Of a stretch of 64,000 bases of DNA, positions 36,057 through 44,608 are shown one piece after another. How positions within the stretch are numbered: the stretch's first letter is position 1; the number at the start of each line of letters is the position of its first letter. The notes under the pieces were generated by a model. The model searched no databases, had not been told where the DNA came from, and was given only the letters and a program-made list of their open reading frames with translations. This DNA comes from Phytohabitans maris (GTDB lineage Bacteria > Actinomycetota > Actinomycetes > Mycobacteriales > Micromonosporaceae), in assembly GCF_031085175.1 (NCBI RefSeq), contig NZ_JAVHUY010000002.1, positions 1 to 64,000 of the forward strand. Direction: 5' to 3'. The position numbers and the translations under genes were made by a program.

Positions 36057-36200
36057 ATGAAGACCTGGCTGATCACGGGAGCATCGCGCGGCCCCGGTCA
36101 GGGCCGCGCTCGGCCGCGGTGCCAACGTCGCCGCGACCGCGCGGGACGTCTCGGCCCTGCGCGACGAGATGGCCGCTCGCTGGCGTCGACCCGGGCTGTG
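36057..36200 (+). pseudogene. fragment of a short-chain dehydrogenase/reductase
   Basis: The ATG at 36057 begins MKTWLITGASRG, the typical SDR N-terminus with the TGxxxGxG cofactor motif. After GPGQGRA the frame is lost; another frame continues with LGRGANVAATARDVSALRDE, which is the next strand and helix of the same fold. Only about 45 residues remain before the sequence runs into the R1-like element. It is a truncated and frameshifted remnant with no intact gene. Confidence 0.75.
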
Positions 36201-36227
36201 ATCGAAGTTCTCTAGATTTTTTCGATC
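36198..36227. repeat. R1-like element, degenerate short copy
   Basis: GTGATCGAA at 36198 and TTCGATC ending at 36227 match the outer ends of R1. The inner part is collapsed to GTTCTCTAGATTTT. It contains the pcrA stop codon (36212-36214) and may act as its transcript end. Confidence 0.55.
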
Positions 36228-38647
36228 GGGGCGTGGCGGAGCACGATCCACATGATCTGGTCGCCGAAGTCGACCTTGGCTTGGGCTCGGGCGCCGTAGC
36301 CCTCGACCTCGACCACGCGGCCCATGCCGTAGCGCTGGTGGTTGATGCGGTCGCCGGCGCTGACGCTCGGGACCTGGGGCAGGTCGCTGGCCGTCGCCAG
36401 CTTGGCGCCGTCGACGCCGAGGCGCTCGGCCAGGCGGGCGGCCTTGGCGGTGCCGCCGGTGAATGTGCCACGGCTCGCCGTGCCGGACCCGGAGGAGCGG
36501 CCGCCGATGCCGCCGCCGGTGCCGGACCACGACGTGTACGCCGCGTCGGTGCGCTCCCAGCGCACCAGCTCGCTGGGGAGCTCGGCGAGGAAGCGGGAGG
36601 CCGGGTTGTACTGCGGCTGACCCCACGCGCCCCGCGTCATCGCCCGGGAGAGGTACAGGCGCTGGCGGGCGCGGGTGATCCCGACGTACGCCAGGCGGCG
36701 CTCCTCCTCCAGCTCGTGGGTGTCGCCCAGCGAGCGCAGGTGCGGGAAGACGCCGTCCTCCAGGCCGGTCAGGAAGACGACCGGAAACTCCAGGCCCTTG
36801 GCGGTGTGCAGCGTCATCAGCGTGACCACCCCCTGATGGTCGGGGTCGTCGGAGGGCACCTGGTCGGCGTCGGCAACCAGCGCGACCTGCTCCAGGAAGC
36901 CGGCGAGCGTGGCACCGGCGCCGTCCTCTCCCGCCTCTTCGGCCTGGGCCTCGGCGCGCTCCGTGTACTCCCGGGCGACGCTCACGAGCTCCTGCAGGTT
37001 TTCCACCCGGCCGGCGTCCTGCGGGTCGAGGCTCTCCTCCAGCTCGGCCAGGTAGCCCGAGCGCTGCAGCACCGCCTCCAGCACCTCTTCGGGCGGGGCG
37101 GTCTCGGCCAGCTCGCGCACGGTGTCGAGCAGGGCGACGAAGTCGGCGATGCCGTTGACCGCGCGGGTGGAGATGCCCGGCGCCTCGGCGGCGCGGCGCA
37201 GTGCGGCGCCGAACGAGATGCGCTCGCGGCTGGAGAGCGCCTCCACGCACGCCTCGGCCCGGTCGCCGATCCCACGGCGCGGGGTGTTGAGGATGCGGCG
37301 GATGCTGACCGTGTCGTCGTCGTTGACGATCGCGCGCAGGTAGGCCAGCGCGTCGCGGACCTCCTTGCGCTCGTAGAAGCGCACGCCGCCCACGACCTTG
37401 TAGGGCAGGCCGACCCGGATGAACACTTCCTCGAACACACGGGACTGTGCGTTGGTGCGGTAGAAGACGGCCACGTCGCCGGGGCGGGCCTCGTCGGCGT
37501 CGCAGAGCCGGTCGATCTCGCGGGCCACCCAGTCGGCCTCGGCGTGCTCGGTGTCCGCGACGTACCCGACGATCTGCTCGCCCTGCCCCTGCTCGCTCCA
37601 GAGGCGCTTGGGCTTGCGGGAGCTGTTGCGGTCGATGACCGCGTTGGCCGCGTTGAGGATGGTCTGGGTGGAGCGGTAATTCTGCTCCAGCAGGATCGTG
37701 CGCGCGTCGGTGAAGTCGCGCTCGAACTCCAGGATGTTGCGGATCGTGGCGCCGCGAAACGCGTAGATCGACTGGTCGGCGTCGCCGACCACGCACAGCT
37801 CGGCCGGCTCCAGGCCGGGCGTGCCGGAGACCAGCTCCTTGATCAGCACGTACTGCGCGTGGTTGGTGTCCTGGTACTCGTCGACGAGCACGTGCCGGAA
37901 GCGCCGCCGGTAGGTTTCGGCCACGTGCGGGTGCGACTGGAACAAGTGGACGGTGGCCATGATGAGGTCGTCGAAGTCGAGCGCGTGCGCTTCCTTGAGA
38001 CGCCGCTGGTACAGCGTGTAGGCCTCGGCGACGGCGCGCTCGGCCGGCCCCTTGGCACGGTCGGCGAAGCTCTCCGGGTCGATCAGCTCGTTTTTCAGGT
38101 TGGAGATCTGGTGCGCGAGGCCGCGCGCCGGGTAGCGCTTGGGGTCGAGGTCGAGCTCGCGCGCCACCATCTGCATCAGCCGCCGGGAGTCGTCGGCGTC
38201 GTAGATGGAGAATGTGGACTTGAGCCCGGCGTGCTCGTGCTCGGCCCGCAGGATGCGCACGCACGCGGAGTGGAACGTCGACACCCACATCAGCCGCGCC
38301 CGCCCACCGACCAGCGCGGCCACCCGCTCCTTCATCTCGCCGGCGGCCTTGTTGGTGAACGTGATCGCGATGATCTGGCCGGGATGAACGTCGCGGGCGG
38401 CGAGCAGGTAGGCGATCCGGTTGGTGAGCACGCGGGTCTTGCCCGAGCCCGCGCCCGCCACGATCAGCAGCGGCGACCCGGCGTGCACGACCGCCTCCCG
38501 CTGCGGCCCGTTGAGCCCTTCGAGCAGCTTTTCCGGGTCGAGCCGGGGGCGTCGCGGGCGCTTGGGCTGCGCCTCCGGCTCCTGAGCGGCGGCATCGCCG
38601 CCCTCCGCCGGGGCGTCTGTATGAGGGGTGTGGAAGAGAGCATGCAT
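36212..38647 (-). CDS. pcrA: ATP-dependent DNA helicase UvrD/PcrA
   Basis: An 811-aa superfamily 1A 3'-5' helicase for nucleotide-excision repair and clearing of protein-DNA conflicts. All motifs are visible: Q-motif region LNGPQREAV, Walker A GAGSGKT, ITFTNKAAGEM, Walker B DEYQDTN, GDADQSIYAFRGA, the Arg motif LEQNYRS, TLHTAKGLEF and YVGITRAR. The C-terminal Tudor-like part (RINHQRYGMGRVV) binds RNA polymerase in homologues. The start at 38647 gives a 40-residue N-terminal tail rich in Ala, Glu and Pro. It is orthologous to mycobacterial uvrD1 by position. Confidence 0.95.
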   Translation of the reverse strand: MHALFHTPHTDAPAEGGDAAAQEPEAQPKRPRRPRLDPEKLLEGLNGPQREAVVHAGSPLLIVAGAGSGKTRVLTNRIAYLLAARDVHPGQIIAITFTNKAAGEMKERVAALVGGRARLMWVSTFHSACVRILRAEHEHAGLKSTFSIYDADDSRRLMQMVARELDLDPKRYPARGLAHQISNLKNELIDPESFADRAKGPAERAVAEAYTLYQRRLKEAHALDFDDLIMATVHLFQSHPHVAETYRRRFRHVLVDEYQDTNHAQYVLIKELVSGTPGLEPAELCVVGDADQSIYAFRGATIRNILEFERDFTDARTILLEQNYRSTQTILNAANAVIDRNSSRKPKRLWSEQGQGEQIVGYVADTEHAEADWVAREIDRLCDADEARPGDVAVFYRTNAQSRVFEEVFIRVGLPYKVVGGVRFYERKEVRDALAYLRAIVNDDDTVSIRRILNTPRRGIGDRAEACVEALSSRERISFGAALRRAAEAPGISTRAVNGIADFVALLDTVRELAETAPPEEVLEAVLQRSGYLAELEESLDPQDAGRVENLQELVSVAREYTERAEAQAEEAGEDGAGATLAGFLEQVALVADADQVPSDDPDHQGVVTLMTLHTAKGLEFPVVFLTGLEDGVFPHLRSLGDTHELEEERRLAYVGITRARQRLYLSRAMTRGAWGQPQYNPASRFLAELPSELVRWERTDAAYTSWSGTGGGIGGRSSGSGTASRGTFTGGTAKAARLAERLGVDGAKLATASDLPQVPSVSAGDRINHQRYGMGRVVEVEGYGARAQAKVDFGDQIMWIVLRHAPIEKI

Positions 38648-38842
38648 CGCGCACCGAGTCTATGCCCGAGCCCCGACGTTTCCGGACGCCGGCGGTCGCG
38701 ACGCGACCAACGAGGGACACGGTGGCCGCGCCGTATGGCTACTAAACCGTCACCCCGTGGGTCTGGTGCGATCATGCCGTGGCGAGAAACATGACCCCTG
38801 TTGTTCTCGCACATGCGCATATGCACATTAGGGAGAGACACC

Positions 38843-40723
38843 ATGACCCCATCGCGCTCGCGCGGCTGGGCGGTGCTGCGTAACCTCGCCGTACCCGCCC
38901 TCGCGCTGGCCGTTGTCGCAACCGTGCCGTTCAGTTCTCCCGACTCCGCCGAGTCCGACCAGGCGGCCGCGGCCTGGACGCCGATGTCCCCGGTCTCCGT
39001 GTCGTACGACCTGGCCGGCCACGGCAAGGGCGGCCAGGGTGGCAAGACCGTCAAGGGCAACCTGCTGGGCTTCAACGACTTCCACGGCGCGATCGACCCG
39101 CCCACCGGCAGCGGTGGCCTGGTCAACGGGACCCCGGCCGGCGGTGTGGAGTACCTGACGACTTGGGTCAAGAAGCTACGCGCCGAGGCCAAGTCGGAGC
39201 GGCGCGAGTCGATCACGGTTGGCGCAGGTGACCTGGTCGGCGCGAGCCCGCTGGTCAGCGCGGCGTTCCACGACGAGCCCTCGATCGAGCTGCTCAACAA
39301 CGCCGGCCTGCAGATCAGCTCGGTGGGCAACCACGAGTTCGACGAGGGTACGACCGAGCTGCAGCGCCTCCAGCGCGGCGGCTGCCACCCGACTGACGGC
39401 TGCCAGGACGGCGACGGCTTCAAGGGCGCGAAGTTCAACTATCTCGCCGCGAACGTGGTACGGAAGAACTCCGGCCTCCCGCTGCTGCTCCCGGTCGACA
39501 TCCGCCTCGTCGACGGCGTACCGGTCGGCTTCGTCGGCATGACGCTCGAGGGCACGCCCGGCATCGTCAACCCGGCCGGCATCACGTCGGTGCAGTTCCG
39601 CGACGAGATCGAGACCGCCAACAAGTGGGGTGGCCTGCTCCGCCTCGCCGGCGTCAAGTCGCTGGTGCTGCTGATCCACGAGGGTGGCGCGCAGTCCGCC
39701 CCGCCCAACCCGCAGCCGGTCGACGGGTGCGCCAACTTCGCCGGCCCGATCACCGACATCGTGGCGGGGCTCCGTCCCGAGTTCGGCATCGTGGTCTCCG
39801 GCCACACCCACCGCTTCTACTCGTGCCAGCTGCCCAACTCCTCCGGCGCGCCGTCGGTCGTGACCAGCGCCGGCAGCAACGGCGTGCTGGTCACCGACAT
39901 CGACTTCACGCTGGACAAGCGCACGGGCCGGTTCGCCGAGATCGCCGCGCGCAACGTCATCGTCGAAAACGGCGTCCGCAACCCGGACGGGAGCTGGCAG
40001 ACCGACAGCACCGGCGCGTTCGTGCGCAACCCGGCCCTGGTGGACAAGAGCGCCAAGAAGATCGCCGACAAGTACCGCACGGCGGTCGCGCCGATCGCCA
40101 ACCGGGTAGTGGGCAAGATCACGGCGGACATCACCAACGCCAACAACGCCGCCGGCGAGAGCGCGCTCGGTGACGTGATCGCGGACGCCCAGCTCGCGTA
40201 CACGACGGCGGCCGCCGGTGCCCAGATCGCCCTGATGAACCCGGGCGGCATCCGGGCCCCGCTGACGTTCGCCAACTCGCCCGGCGGCGAGCCGGCCGGC
40301 GACGTCACGTACGGCGAGTGCTTCACGGTGCAGCCGTTCAACAACCTGGTGGTCACCCAGACGCTCACCGGTGCCCAGCTCAAGGAGGTGCTGGAGCAGC
40401 AGTTCGTCGGGTTCGGCGGGCAGACGGTCCAGCGCATTCTGCAGGTCTCGGCCGGCTTCACGTACTCGTACGACTCGACCGCGGCGGCCGGCGCCAAGGT
40501 GAGCCAGCTGGCGCTCAACGGCACGCCGATCGACCCGGCCACCACGTACCGCGTCACGACGAACGACTTCCTGGCCAACGGTGGCGACGGGTTCACCCGC
40601 CTCACCGGCGGCACGGACCGGGCCACGGCGCCCGGGTTCGACATCGACGCGCTCGTGACGTACCTCGGCGGGGGCACCCCGGTGGCACCCGGCCCGCAGG
40701 ACCGCATCACGAAGATCGCCTGA
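38843..40723 (+). CDS. exported bifunctional metallophosphatase/5'-nucleotidase
   Basis: A 626-aa UshA/YfkN-type enzyme, dephosphorylating nucleotides outside the membrane. It has a signal peptide (LAVPALALAVVATVPF). The N-terminal calcineurin-like domain has NDFHGAID, GAGDLVGASPLV, VGNHEFDEG and VSGHTHRF metal motifs. The C-terminal 5'-nucleotidase domain shows NPGGIRAPL and FNNLVVTQTLTG. The ATG at 38843 follows AGGGAGA. It has no C-terminal wall-sorting motif, so it is probably released or held by other means. Confidence 0.92.
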   Translation: MTPSRSRGWAVLRNLAVPALALAVVATVPFSSPDSAESDQAAAAWTPMSPVSVSYDLAGHGKGGQGGKTVKGNLLGFNDFHGAIDPPTGSGGLVNGTPAGGVEYLTTWVKKLRAEAKSERRESITVGAGDLVGASPLVSAAFHDEPSIELLNNAGLQISSVGNHEFDEGTTELQRLQRGGCHPTDGCQDGDGFKGAKFNYLAANVVRKNSGLPLLLPVDIRLVDGVPVGFVGMTLEGTPGIVNPAGITSVQFRDEIETANKWGGLLRLAGVKSLVLLIHEGGAQSAPPNPQPVDGCANFAGPITDIVAGLRPEFGIVVSGHTHRFYSCQLPNSSGAPSVVTSAGSNGVLVTDIDFTLDKRTGRFAEIAARNVIVENGVRNPDGSWQTDSTGAFVRNPALVDKSAKKIADKYRTAVAPIANRVVGKITADITNANNAAGESALGDVIADAQLAYTTAAAGAQIALMNPGGIRAPLTFANSPGGEPAGDVTYGECFTVQPFNNLVVTQTLTGAQLKEVLEQQFVGFGGQTVQRILQVSAGFTYSYDSTAAAGAKVSQLALNGTPIDPATTYRVTTNDFLANGGDGFTRLTGGTDRATAPGFDIDALVTYLGGGTPVAPGPQDRITKIA

Positions 40724-40732
40724 AAAACGCTG

Positions 40733-40762
40733 GGAGGGGCCCCGCACACGTGGGGTCCCTCC
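40733..40762 (+). terminator. terminator of the 5'-nucleotidase gene
   Basis: GGAGGGGCCCC (40733-40743) pairs with GGGGTCCCTCC (40752-40762) with one G-U pair and an 8-nt loop. It lies just before the aroQ leader promoter. Confidence 0.7.
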
Positions 40763-40791
40763 TTGCACAGGTCGGGGGGCGCTGGCATACT
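40763..40791 (+). promoter_or_regulatory. promoter of the aroQ attenuator transcript
   Basis: TTGCAC (40763-40768) and CATACT (40786-40791) are separated by 17 nt. A start about 7 nt later falls on or next to the GTG at 40799, so the leader peptide mRNA would be leaderless. Confidence 0.55.
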
Positions 40792-40798
40792 TCAGCGC

Positions 40799-40867
40799 GT
40801 GATCCAGCAGGTGCGGCGTTACTTTAGCTACGGCTCCGGGAGTCCGGCAGCCGTGGGTCGCGCCTGA
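40799..40867 (+). CDS. aroQ leader peptide (Tyr/Phe attenuator)
   Basis: A 22-codon frame reading V-I-Q-Q-V-R-R-Y-F-S-Y-G-S-G-S-P-A-A-V-G-R-A. The cluster Tyr-Phe-Ser-Tyr (40820-40831) fits end-product sensing for a chorismate mutase gene, and the Phe codon is the rare TTT. GGAGTCCGG (40839-40847) can pair with CCGGGCTCC (40887-40895), the left arm of the following terminator, giving an antiterminator. A ribosome waiting at the aromatic codons would leave that segment free. The layout is that of classical transcription attenuation. The peptide itself probably has no other function. Confidence 0.72.
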   Translation: MIQQVRRYFSYGSGSPAAVGRA

Positions 40868-40880
40868 TCACGAGACCTAC

Positions 40881-40913
40881 AAAGCCCCGGGCTCCTGGAG
40901 CCCGGGGCTTTTT
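40881..40913 (+). terminator. attenuator terminator of aroQ
   Basis: AAAGCCCCGGGCTC (40881-40894) pairs perfectly with GAGCCCGGGGCTTT (40898-40911) over a 3-nt loop and runs into a T tract. It lies 13 nt after the leader-peptide stop and before aroQ. Confidence 0.9.
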
Positions 40914-40959
40914 GCGCTCTGGACTCCAGGTGACCGGACAAAGACCCAGGGAGTACCCG

Positions 40960-41274
40960 ATGGCCACCGATGTGGCGGAACAGCCCGGCATCCCGTCGAG
41001 CGGCGACGATACGGGCACGAACGCCCCAGACGCCGCGGAGAGCATCCTCGCCATGCGGGAGCGCATCGACGAGATCGACAACGCGCTCATCGCCCTCTGG
41101 CAGGAGCGCGCCCGCCTCTCCCAGCGCGTGGGCGCCACCCGCCTCGCCTCGGGCGGCACGAGGCTGGTCCTGTCGCGCGAGCGCGAGATCGTCGACCGCT
41201 TCCGCTCCGCCCTGGGAGCGGACGGCACCCAACTCGCCCTGCTCATCCTCCGCGCCGGCCGCGGCCCCCTTTAG
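40960..41274 (+). CDS. aroQ: chorismate mutase, AroQ class
   Basis: A 104-aa AroQ-type chorismate mutase converting chorismate to prephenate for Phe and Tyr synthesis. The core MRERIDEIDNALIALWQERARLSQRVG carries the first conserved Arg and helix 1. The later part, SREREIVDRFRS, matches helices 2-3. There is no signal peptide, so it is cytosolic, like Rv0948c, which also adjoins uvrD1. The ATG at 40960 has AGGGAG nine bases upstream. The gene is controlled by the attenuator in front of it. Confidence 0.88.
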   Translation: MATDVAEQPGIPSSGDDTGTNAPDAAESILAMRERIDEIDNALIALWQERARLSQRVGATRLASGGTRLVLSREREIVDRFRSALGADGTQLALLILRAGRGPL

Positions 41275-41289
41275 GGGGCCCACTTCCAA

Positions 41290-41387
41290 TTCGAGCTACC
41301 GCGACGCCCGCACCCGTTGCGCCCGGGGCCCCGGGGAAACGTGGAGCGTTTTCTTGGGGTGCATTCCCCCGGCCTCACCCTCCGCGC
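41290..41387 (-). repeat. R2 dispersed repeat, copy a
   Basis: The reverse complement of this stretch matches 54636-54750 over nearly its whole length: GGGTGAGGCCG, CACCCCAAGAAAACGCTCC, ACGTTTCCCCGGGG and CGCGGTAGCTC are shared. It lacks a 10-nt insertion present there. It lies downstream of aroQ. Confidence 0.75.
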
Positions 41388-41459
41388 CCGCAATCTCGGA
41401 GACTTCTCGCTGGGCGTTACCCGCTAAGCCCCAAGAGACGGACGACGCCGGACCACGTC

Positions 41460-41533
41460 AGTTTCTGGGCCAGGGTGACCCCCGCAGGGATCAAGCCTGA
41501 CCGCCCGGAGCGGGTCGCCCTGGCCCAGAAACT
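41460..41533. terminator. long bidirectional hairpin between aroQ and opp operon
   Basis: The 22-nt arms 41460-41481 and 41512-41533 (AGTTTCTGGGCCAGGGTGAC and complement) pair with one G-U. The 30-nt apical region can fold further. It abuts the oppF stop codon. Confidence 0.75.
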
Positions 41534-42579
41534 CACAGCGTGCGCGTAGGCAACTCCGTGAGCTCCCCAGCCTCGCGAGTGACCATGATCTCGCGCTTCT
41601 CCGCGAAGTGGCAGGCGCTCGGGTGGTCGGAGCCGCTCCGGACCTCCAGCAAAGGCACCTCGCGGGCGCAGACCTCCTGGGCCTTCCAGCAGCGCGTACG
41701 GAAGCGGCAGCCGGACGGTGGGTTCGTCGGGCTCGGCACGTCGCCGGTCAGGCGGATGATCGCCTTGTTCTTCCGGCTGTTGGGGTCCGGCACCGGCACC
41801 GCGGAGAGCAGGGCCTGCGTGTACGGGTGGGTGGGGCGCTCGTAGATCTCGTCTTCGGTGCCCAGCTCGACGATCTTGCCGAGGTACATCACCGCGACCC
41901 GGTCGGCGAGGTGGCGGACCACCGACAGGTCGTGGGCGATGAAGATGTACGACAGGCCGAACTCGTTCTGGAGCGTCTCCAGCAGGTTCATCACCTGGGC
42001 CTGGATCGACACGTCCAGCGCGCTCACCGGCTCGTCACAGACGATGATCTCGGGCCGCAGCGCCAGCGCGCGGGCGATGCCGATGCGCTGCCGCTGGCCG
42101 CCGGAGAACTGGTGCGGGTAGCGGTTGATGTGCTCGGGGTTGAGCCCGACCACTTCCAGCAGCTCCTGCACCTTTTGCCGGCGGCTGCCCTTGGGCGCCA
42201 CGTCCGAGTGGATCTCGAACGGCTCGCCGATCAGGTCGCCGACGGTCATCCGCGGGTTGAGTGACGTGTACGGGTCCTGCATCACCAGCTGGATGTTGCG
42301 GCGCAGCCGCCGCAGACCGGAGGCGCCCAGCTTGTAGATGTCCTGGCCGTTGAAGGTCACGCTGCCGCTCGTGGGGTGCTCCAGGTGCATCAGCACCTTG
42401 GCCAGCGTCGACTTGCCGCAGCCCGACTCGCCCACCACGCCGAGCGTCTCGCCCTTGTGCAGGTCGAACGAGACGCCGTCAACCGCCTGCACGTGCCCGA
42501 TCGTCTTCTTGAACAGGATGCCGCGGGTGACCGGGTAGTACTTGACCAGGTCGCGGACCTCGAGGATCGACTCAGTCAC
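41533..42579 (-). CDS. oppF: oligopeptide ABC transporter ATP-binding protein OppF
   Basis: A 348-aa ATPase with Walker A GESGCGKST, signature FSGGQRQR, Walker B IIVCDEP and switch His in IAHDLS. The C-terminal oligopeptide-transporter extension carries conserved cysteines (SGCRFRTRCWKAQEVC) typical of iron-sulfur-containing OppF/DppF subunits. The GTG start overlaps the oppD 3' end by eight bases. It works as a heterodimer with OppD to power uptake through OppBC. The gene is last in the operon. Confidence 0.93.
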   Translation of the reverse strand: MTESILEVRDLVKYYPVTRGILFKKTIGHVQAVDGVSFDLHKGETLGVVGESGCGKSTLAKVLMHLEHPTSGSVTFNGQDIYKLGASGLRRLRRNIQLVMQDPYTSLNPRMTVGDLIGEPFEIHSDVAPKGSRRQKVQELLEVVGLNPEHINRYPHQFSGGQRQRIGIARALALRPEIIVCDEPVSALDVSIQAQVMNLLETLQNEFGLSYIFIAHDLSVVRHLADRVAVMYLGKIVELGTEDEIYERPTHPYTQALLSAVPVPDPNSRKNKAIIRLTGDVPSPTNPPSGCRFRTRCWKAQEVCAREVPLLEVRSGSDHPSACHFAEKREIMVTREAGELTELPTRTL

Positions 42580-43609
42580 GGTTTACAAGCTCCTCGGCGA
42601 AGTGGCAGGCGCTGGCCCGGGTCGGCCCGAGCTGGAGCAGTGGCGGCAGCTTTTCCGGACACACCGGCTGCGCCATCGGGCAGCGCGGGTGGAACGGGCA
42701 GCCGGAGGGGATCTTCAGCAGGCTCGGCGGGAGCCCGCGGATGGTCCGGAGCTGCTGACCCTTTTCGTCGATGCGCGGGATCGACTCCAGCAGCCCGATC
42801 GTGTACGGGTGGGCGGGCTTGGCGTACAGCTCGTAGACGTTGGCTTCCTCGACGATGCGGCCCGCGTACATGACCGCGATCCGGTCTGCCACGTCGGCCA
42901 CGACGCCGAGGTCGTGCGTGATGAGGATCAGGCCCATCTGCCGTTCGCGCTGGAGCTCGCCGAGCAGGTCCATGATCTGGGCCTGCACGGTCACGTCGAG
43001 CGCGGTGGTGGGCTCGTCCGCGATCAGCACCTCGGGGTCGAGGGCCAGCGACATCGCGATCATCACGCGCTGCCGCATGCCGCCGGAGAACTGGTGCGGG
43101 TACTCGTTGACCCGCTGCTTCGCGTTGGGGATCTTGACCTGGTCGAGCATCTCCGCGGCGCGGATCTTGGCGTCGCGCCGGCTCATGCCGCGGCGGACCC
43201 GGAACTGCTCGGCGATCTGGAAGCCGACCGTGAAGACCGGGTTGAGCGCGGAGAGCGCGTCCTGGAACACCATGGCGATGCCCTCGCCCCGGATGCGGCG
43301 CCGCTCCTCGGCGGACATCTTGAGCATGTCCTTGCCGTGAAAGCGGATCTCGCCGCCGGTGACGAACCCGGGCGGGGTGTCGAGGATGCCCATGATGGTC
43401 TGCGCGGTCACGCTCTTGCCGGACCCGGACTCGCCGAGCACCGCGAGCGTCTCGCCGGCGTCGACGTGGTAGTTGACGCCGTTGATGACCTTGGCAACAC
43501 CGTCACGGGTGCGGAACTCCACCCGGAGGTCTTCGACTTCGAGGAGGCGGCCGCTCGGCCGCCCCTCACGCGCCGCCGATGGCTGGTCGGCTACGTAGAC
43601 GTTGGACAA
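42572..43609 (-). CDS. oppD: oligopeptide ABC transporter ATP-binding protein OppD
   Basis: A 345-aa ATPase with Walker A GESGSGKSV, signature FSGGMRQR, Walker B VLIADEP and switch His in ITHDLG. The C-terminal Cys-rich extension (SGCPFHPRCPMAQPVC) matches OppD/DppD. The likely start is TTG at 43609, with AGGAG about six bases upstream; no ATG or GTG fits better. The rare start may reduce translation relative to the permease genes. Confidence 0.92.
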   Translation of the reverse strand: MSNVYVADQPSAAREGRPSGRLLEVEDLRVEFRTRDGVAKVINGVNYHVDAGETLAVLGESGSGKSVTAQTIMGILDTPPGFVTGGEIRFHGKDMLKMSAEERRRIRGEGIAMVFQDALSALNPVFTVGFQIAEQFRVRRGMSRRDAKIRAAEMLDQVKIPNAKQRVNEYPHQFSGGMRQRVMIAMSLALDPEVLIADEPTTALDVTVQAQIMDLLGELQRERQMGLILITHDLGVVADVADRIAVMYAGRIVEEANVYELYAKPAHPYTIGLLESIPRIDEKGQQLRTIRGLPPSLLKIPSGCPFHPRCPMAQPVCPEKLPPLLQLGPTRASACHFAEELVNRD

Positions 43610-43618
43610 CGATGTCTC

Positions 43619-44608
43619 CTACCGCAGCTTCGGGTCGAGGGCCTCGCGGACCGCCTCGCCGAGCATCACGAAGCTCAGGACCGCGGTGACGAGGAACGCC
43701 GATGGGAACAGCAGCCAGTACGGCGCGACCCGGATGTACTGCTGAGAGTCACTGATCATGACACCCCACGACACGACCGGCGACTGGAGACCCACGCCGA
43801 GGAAGGAGAGCGTGGCCTCCGCGCCGATGTACGCACCGATGAGGATCGTCGCGTAGACCAGCACCGGGGCGAGGCAGTTGGGGATGAGGTGCTTGAAGAT
43901 GATCCGGGAGTTGCTGGCCCCCAGCGCGCGGGCCGCCACGACGTAGTCGGCATTCTTGGCCGCCAGGATGCTGGATCTCATGATCCGCATGGCCACCGGC
44001 CAGCTCAGCAGGCAGAGCGCCAGGATGACCAGCCCCATGATCTTCCACTCGTTGGAGCCGGCGCCCTCCGGGTTGAACGTGAAGAGGATGACGATCGCGC
44101 CGAGCACGAACGGGATCCCGAAGAAGACGTCGGCGATCCGGGACAGCAGCGCGTCGACCCAGCCACCCCGAAACCCGGCGAGCACGCCGACCGACGCGCC
44201 GAGCAGCACGGTGCCGAGTGTGGCCGCCACCGCCACGATGATCGAGGCGCGGGCACCGTAGATCGTCCGGGCGAAGATGTCGCGCCCCAGGATGTCGGTC
44301 CCGAACCACGCATCGCCGCTCGGGCCCTCCAGGCTCCGGCTGAGGCCGGTGCCGACGGGGTCGTTGGGGCTCCCGCTGGTGAAGAAGAACGGGAACGCCG
44401 CCATCACCACGAACAGCGCGATGAGCCCCGCCGAGATCCAGAACAGCGGCTTGCGGCGCAGGTCGTACCAGGCGTCGCCGAGCAGGCCGCGCGGCTGGTC
44501 CCGCTTGGTCTCGGGCAGGCCGGCACCGACCGGGGCGGTGTCGCCGACGACACCGGGCTGCTCCGGGGGCGGCGTCGTGACCAGGGAACCGGATGTCGGG
44601 TCACTCAT
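43619..44608 (-). CDS. oppC: oligopeptide ABC transporter permease OppC
   Basis: A 329-aa inner-membrane permease with six predicted membrane segments. The N-terminal cytoplasmic tail contains the OppC_N pattern DLRRKPLFWISAGLIAL. WFGTDILGRDIFAR and the EAA loop (YVVAARALGASNSRIIFKHLIPN) are typical of binding-protein-dependent permeases. The start overlaps the oppB 3' end by eight bases. It forms the channel with OppB. Confidence 0.93.
   Translation of the reverse strand: MSDPTSGSLVTTPPPEQPGVVGDTAPVGAGLPETKRDQPRGLLGDAWYDLRRKPLFWISAGLIALFVVMAAFPFFFTSGSPNDPVGTGLSRSLEGPSGDAWFGTDILGRDIFARTIYGARASIIVAVAATLGTVLLGASVGVLAGFRGGWVDALLSRIADVFFGIPFVLGAIVILFTFNPEGAGSNEWKIMGLVILALCLLSWPVAMRIMRSSILAAKNADYVVAARALGASNSRIIFKHLIPNCLAPVLVYATILIGAYIGAEATLSFLGVGLQSPVVSWGVMISDSQQYIRVAPYWLLFPSAFLVTAVLSFVMLGEAVREALDPKLR

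Noticed and set aside
35654-38794. 1046-aa plus-strand open frame opposite pcrA
   Set aside because: It overlaps an M23 gene in another frame and antisense to a full helicase motif set.
41290-41387. Small hypothetical protein encoded in R2
   Set aside because: The open frames come from a repeated non-coding element present in other intergenic sites with deletions and insertions that do not keep frame.
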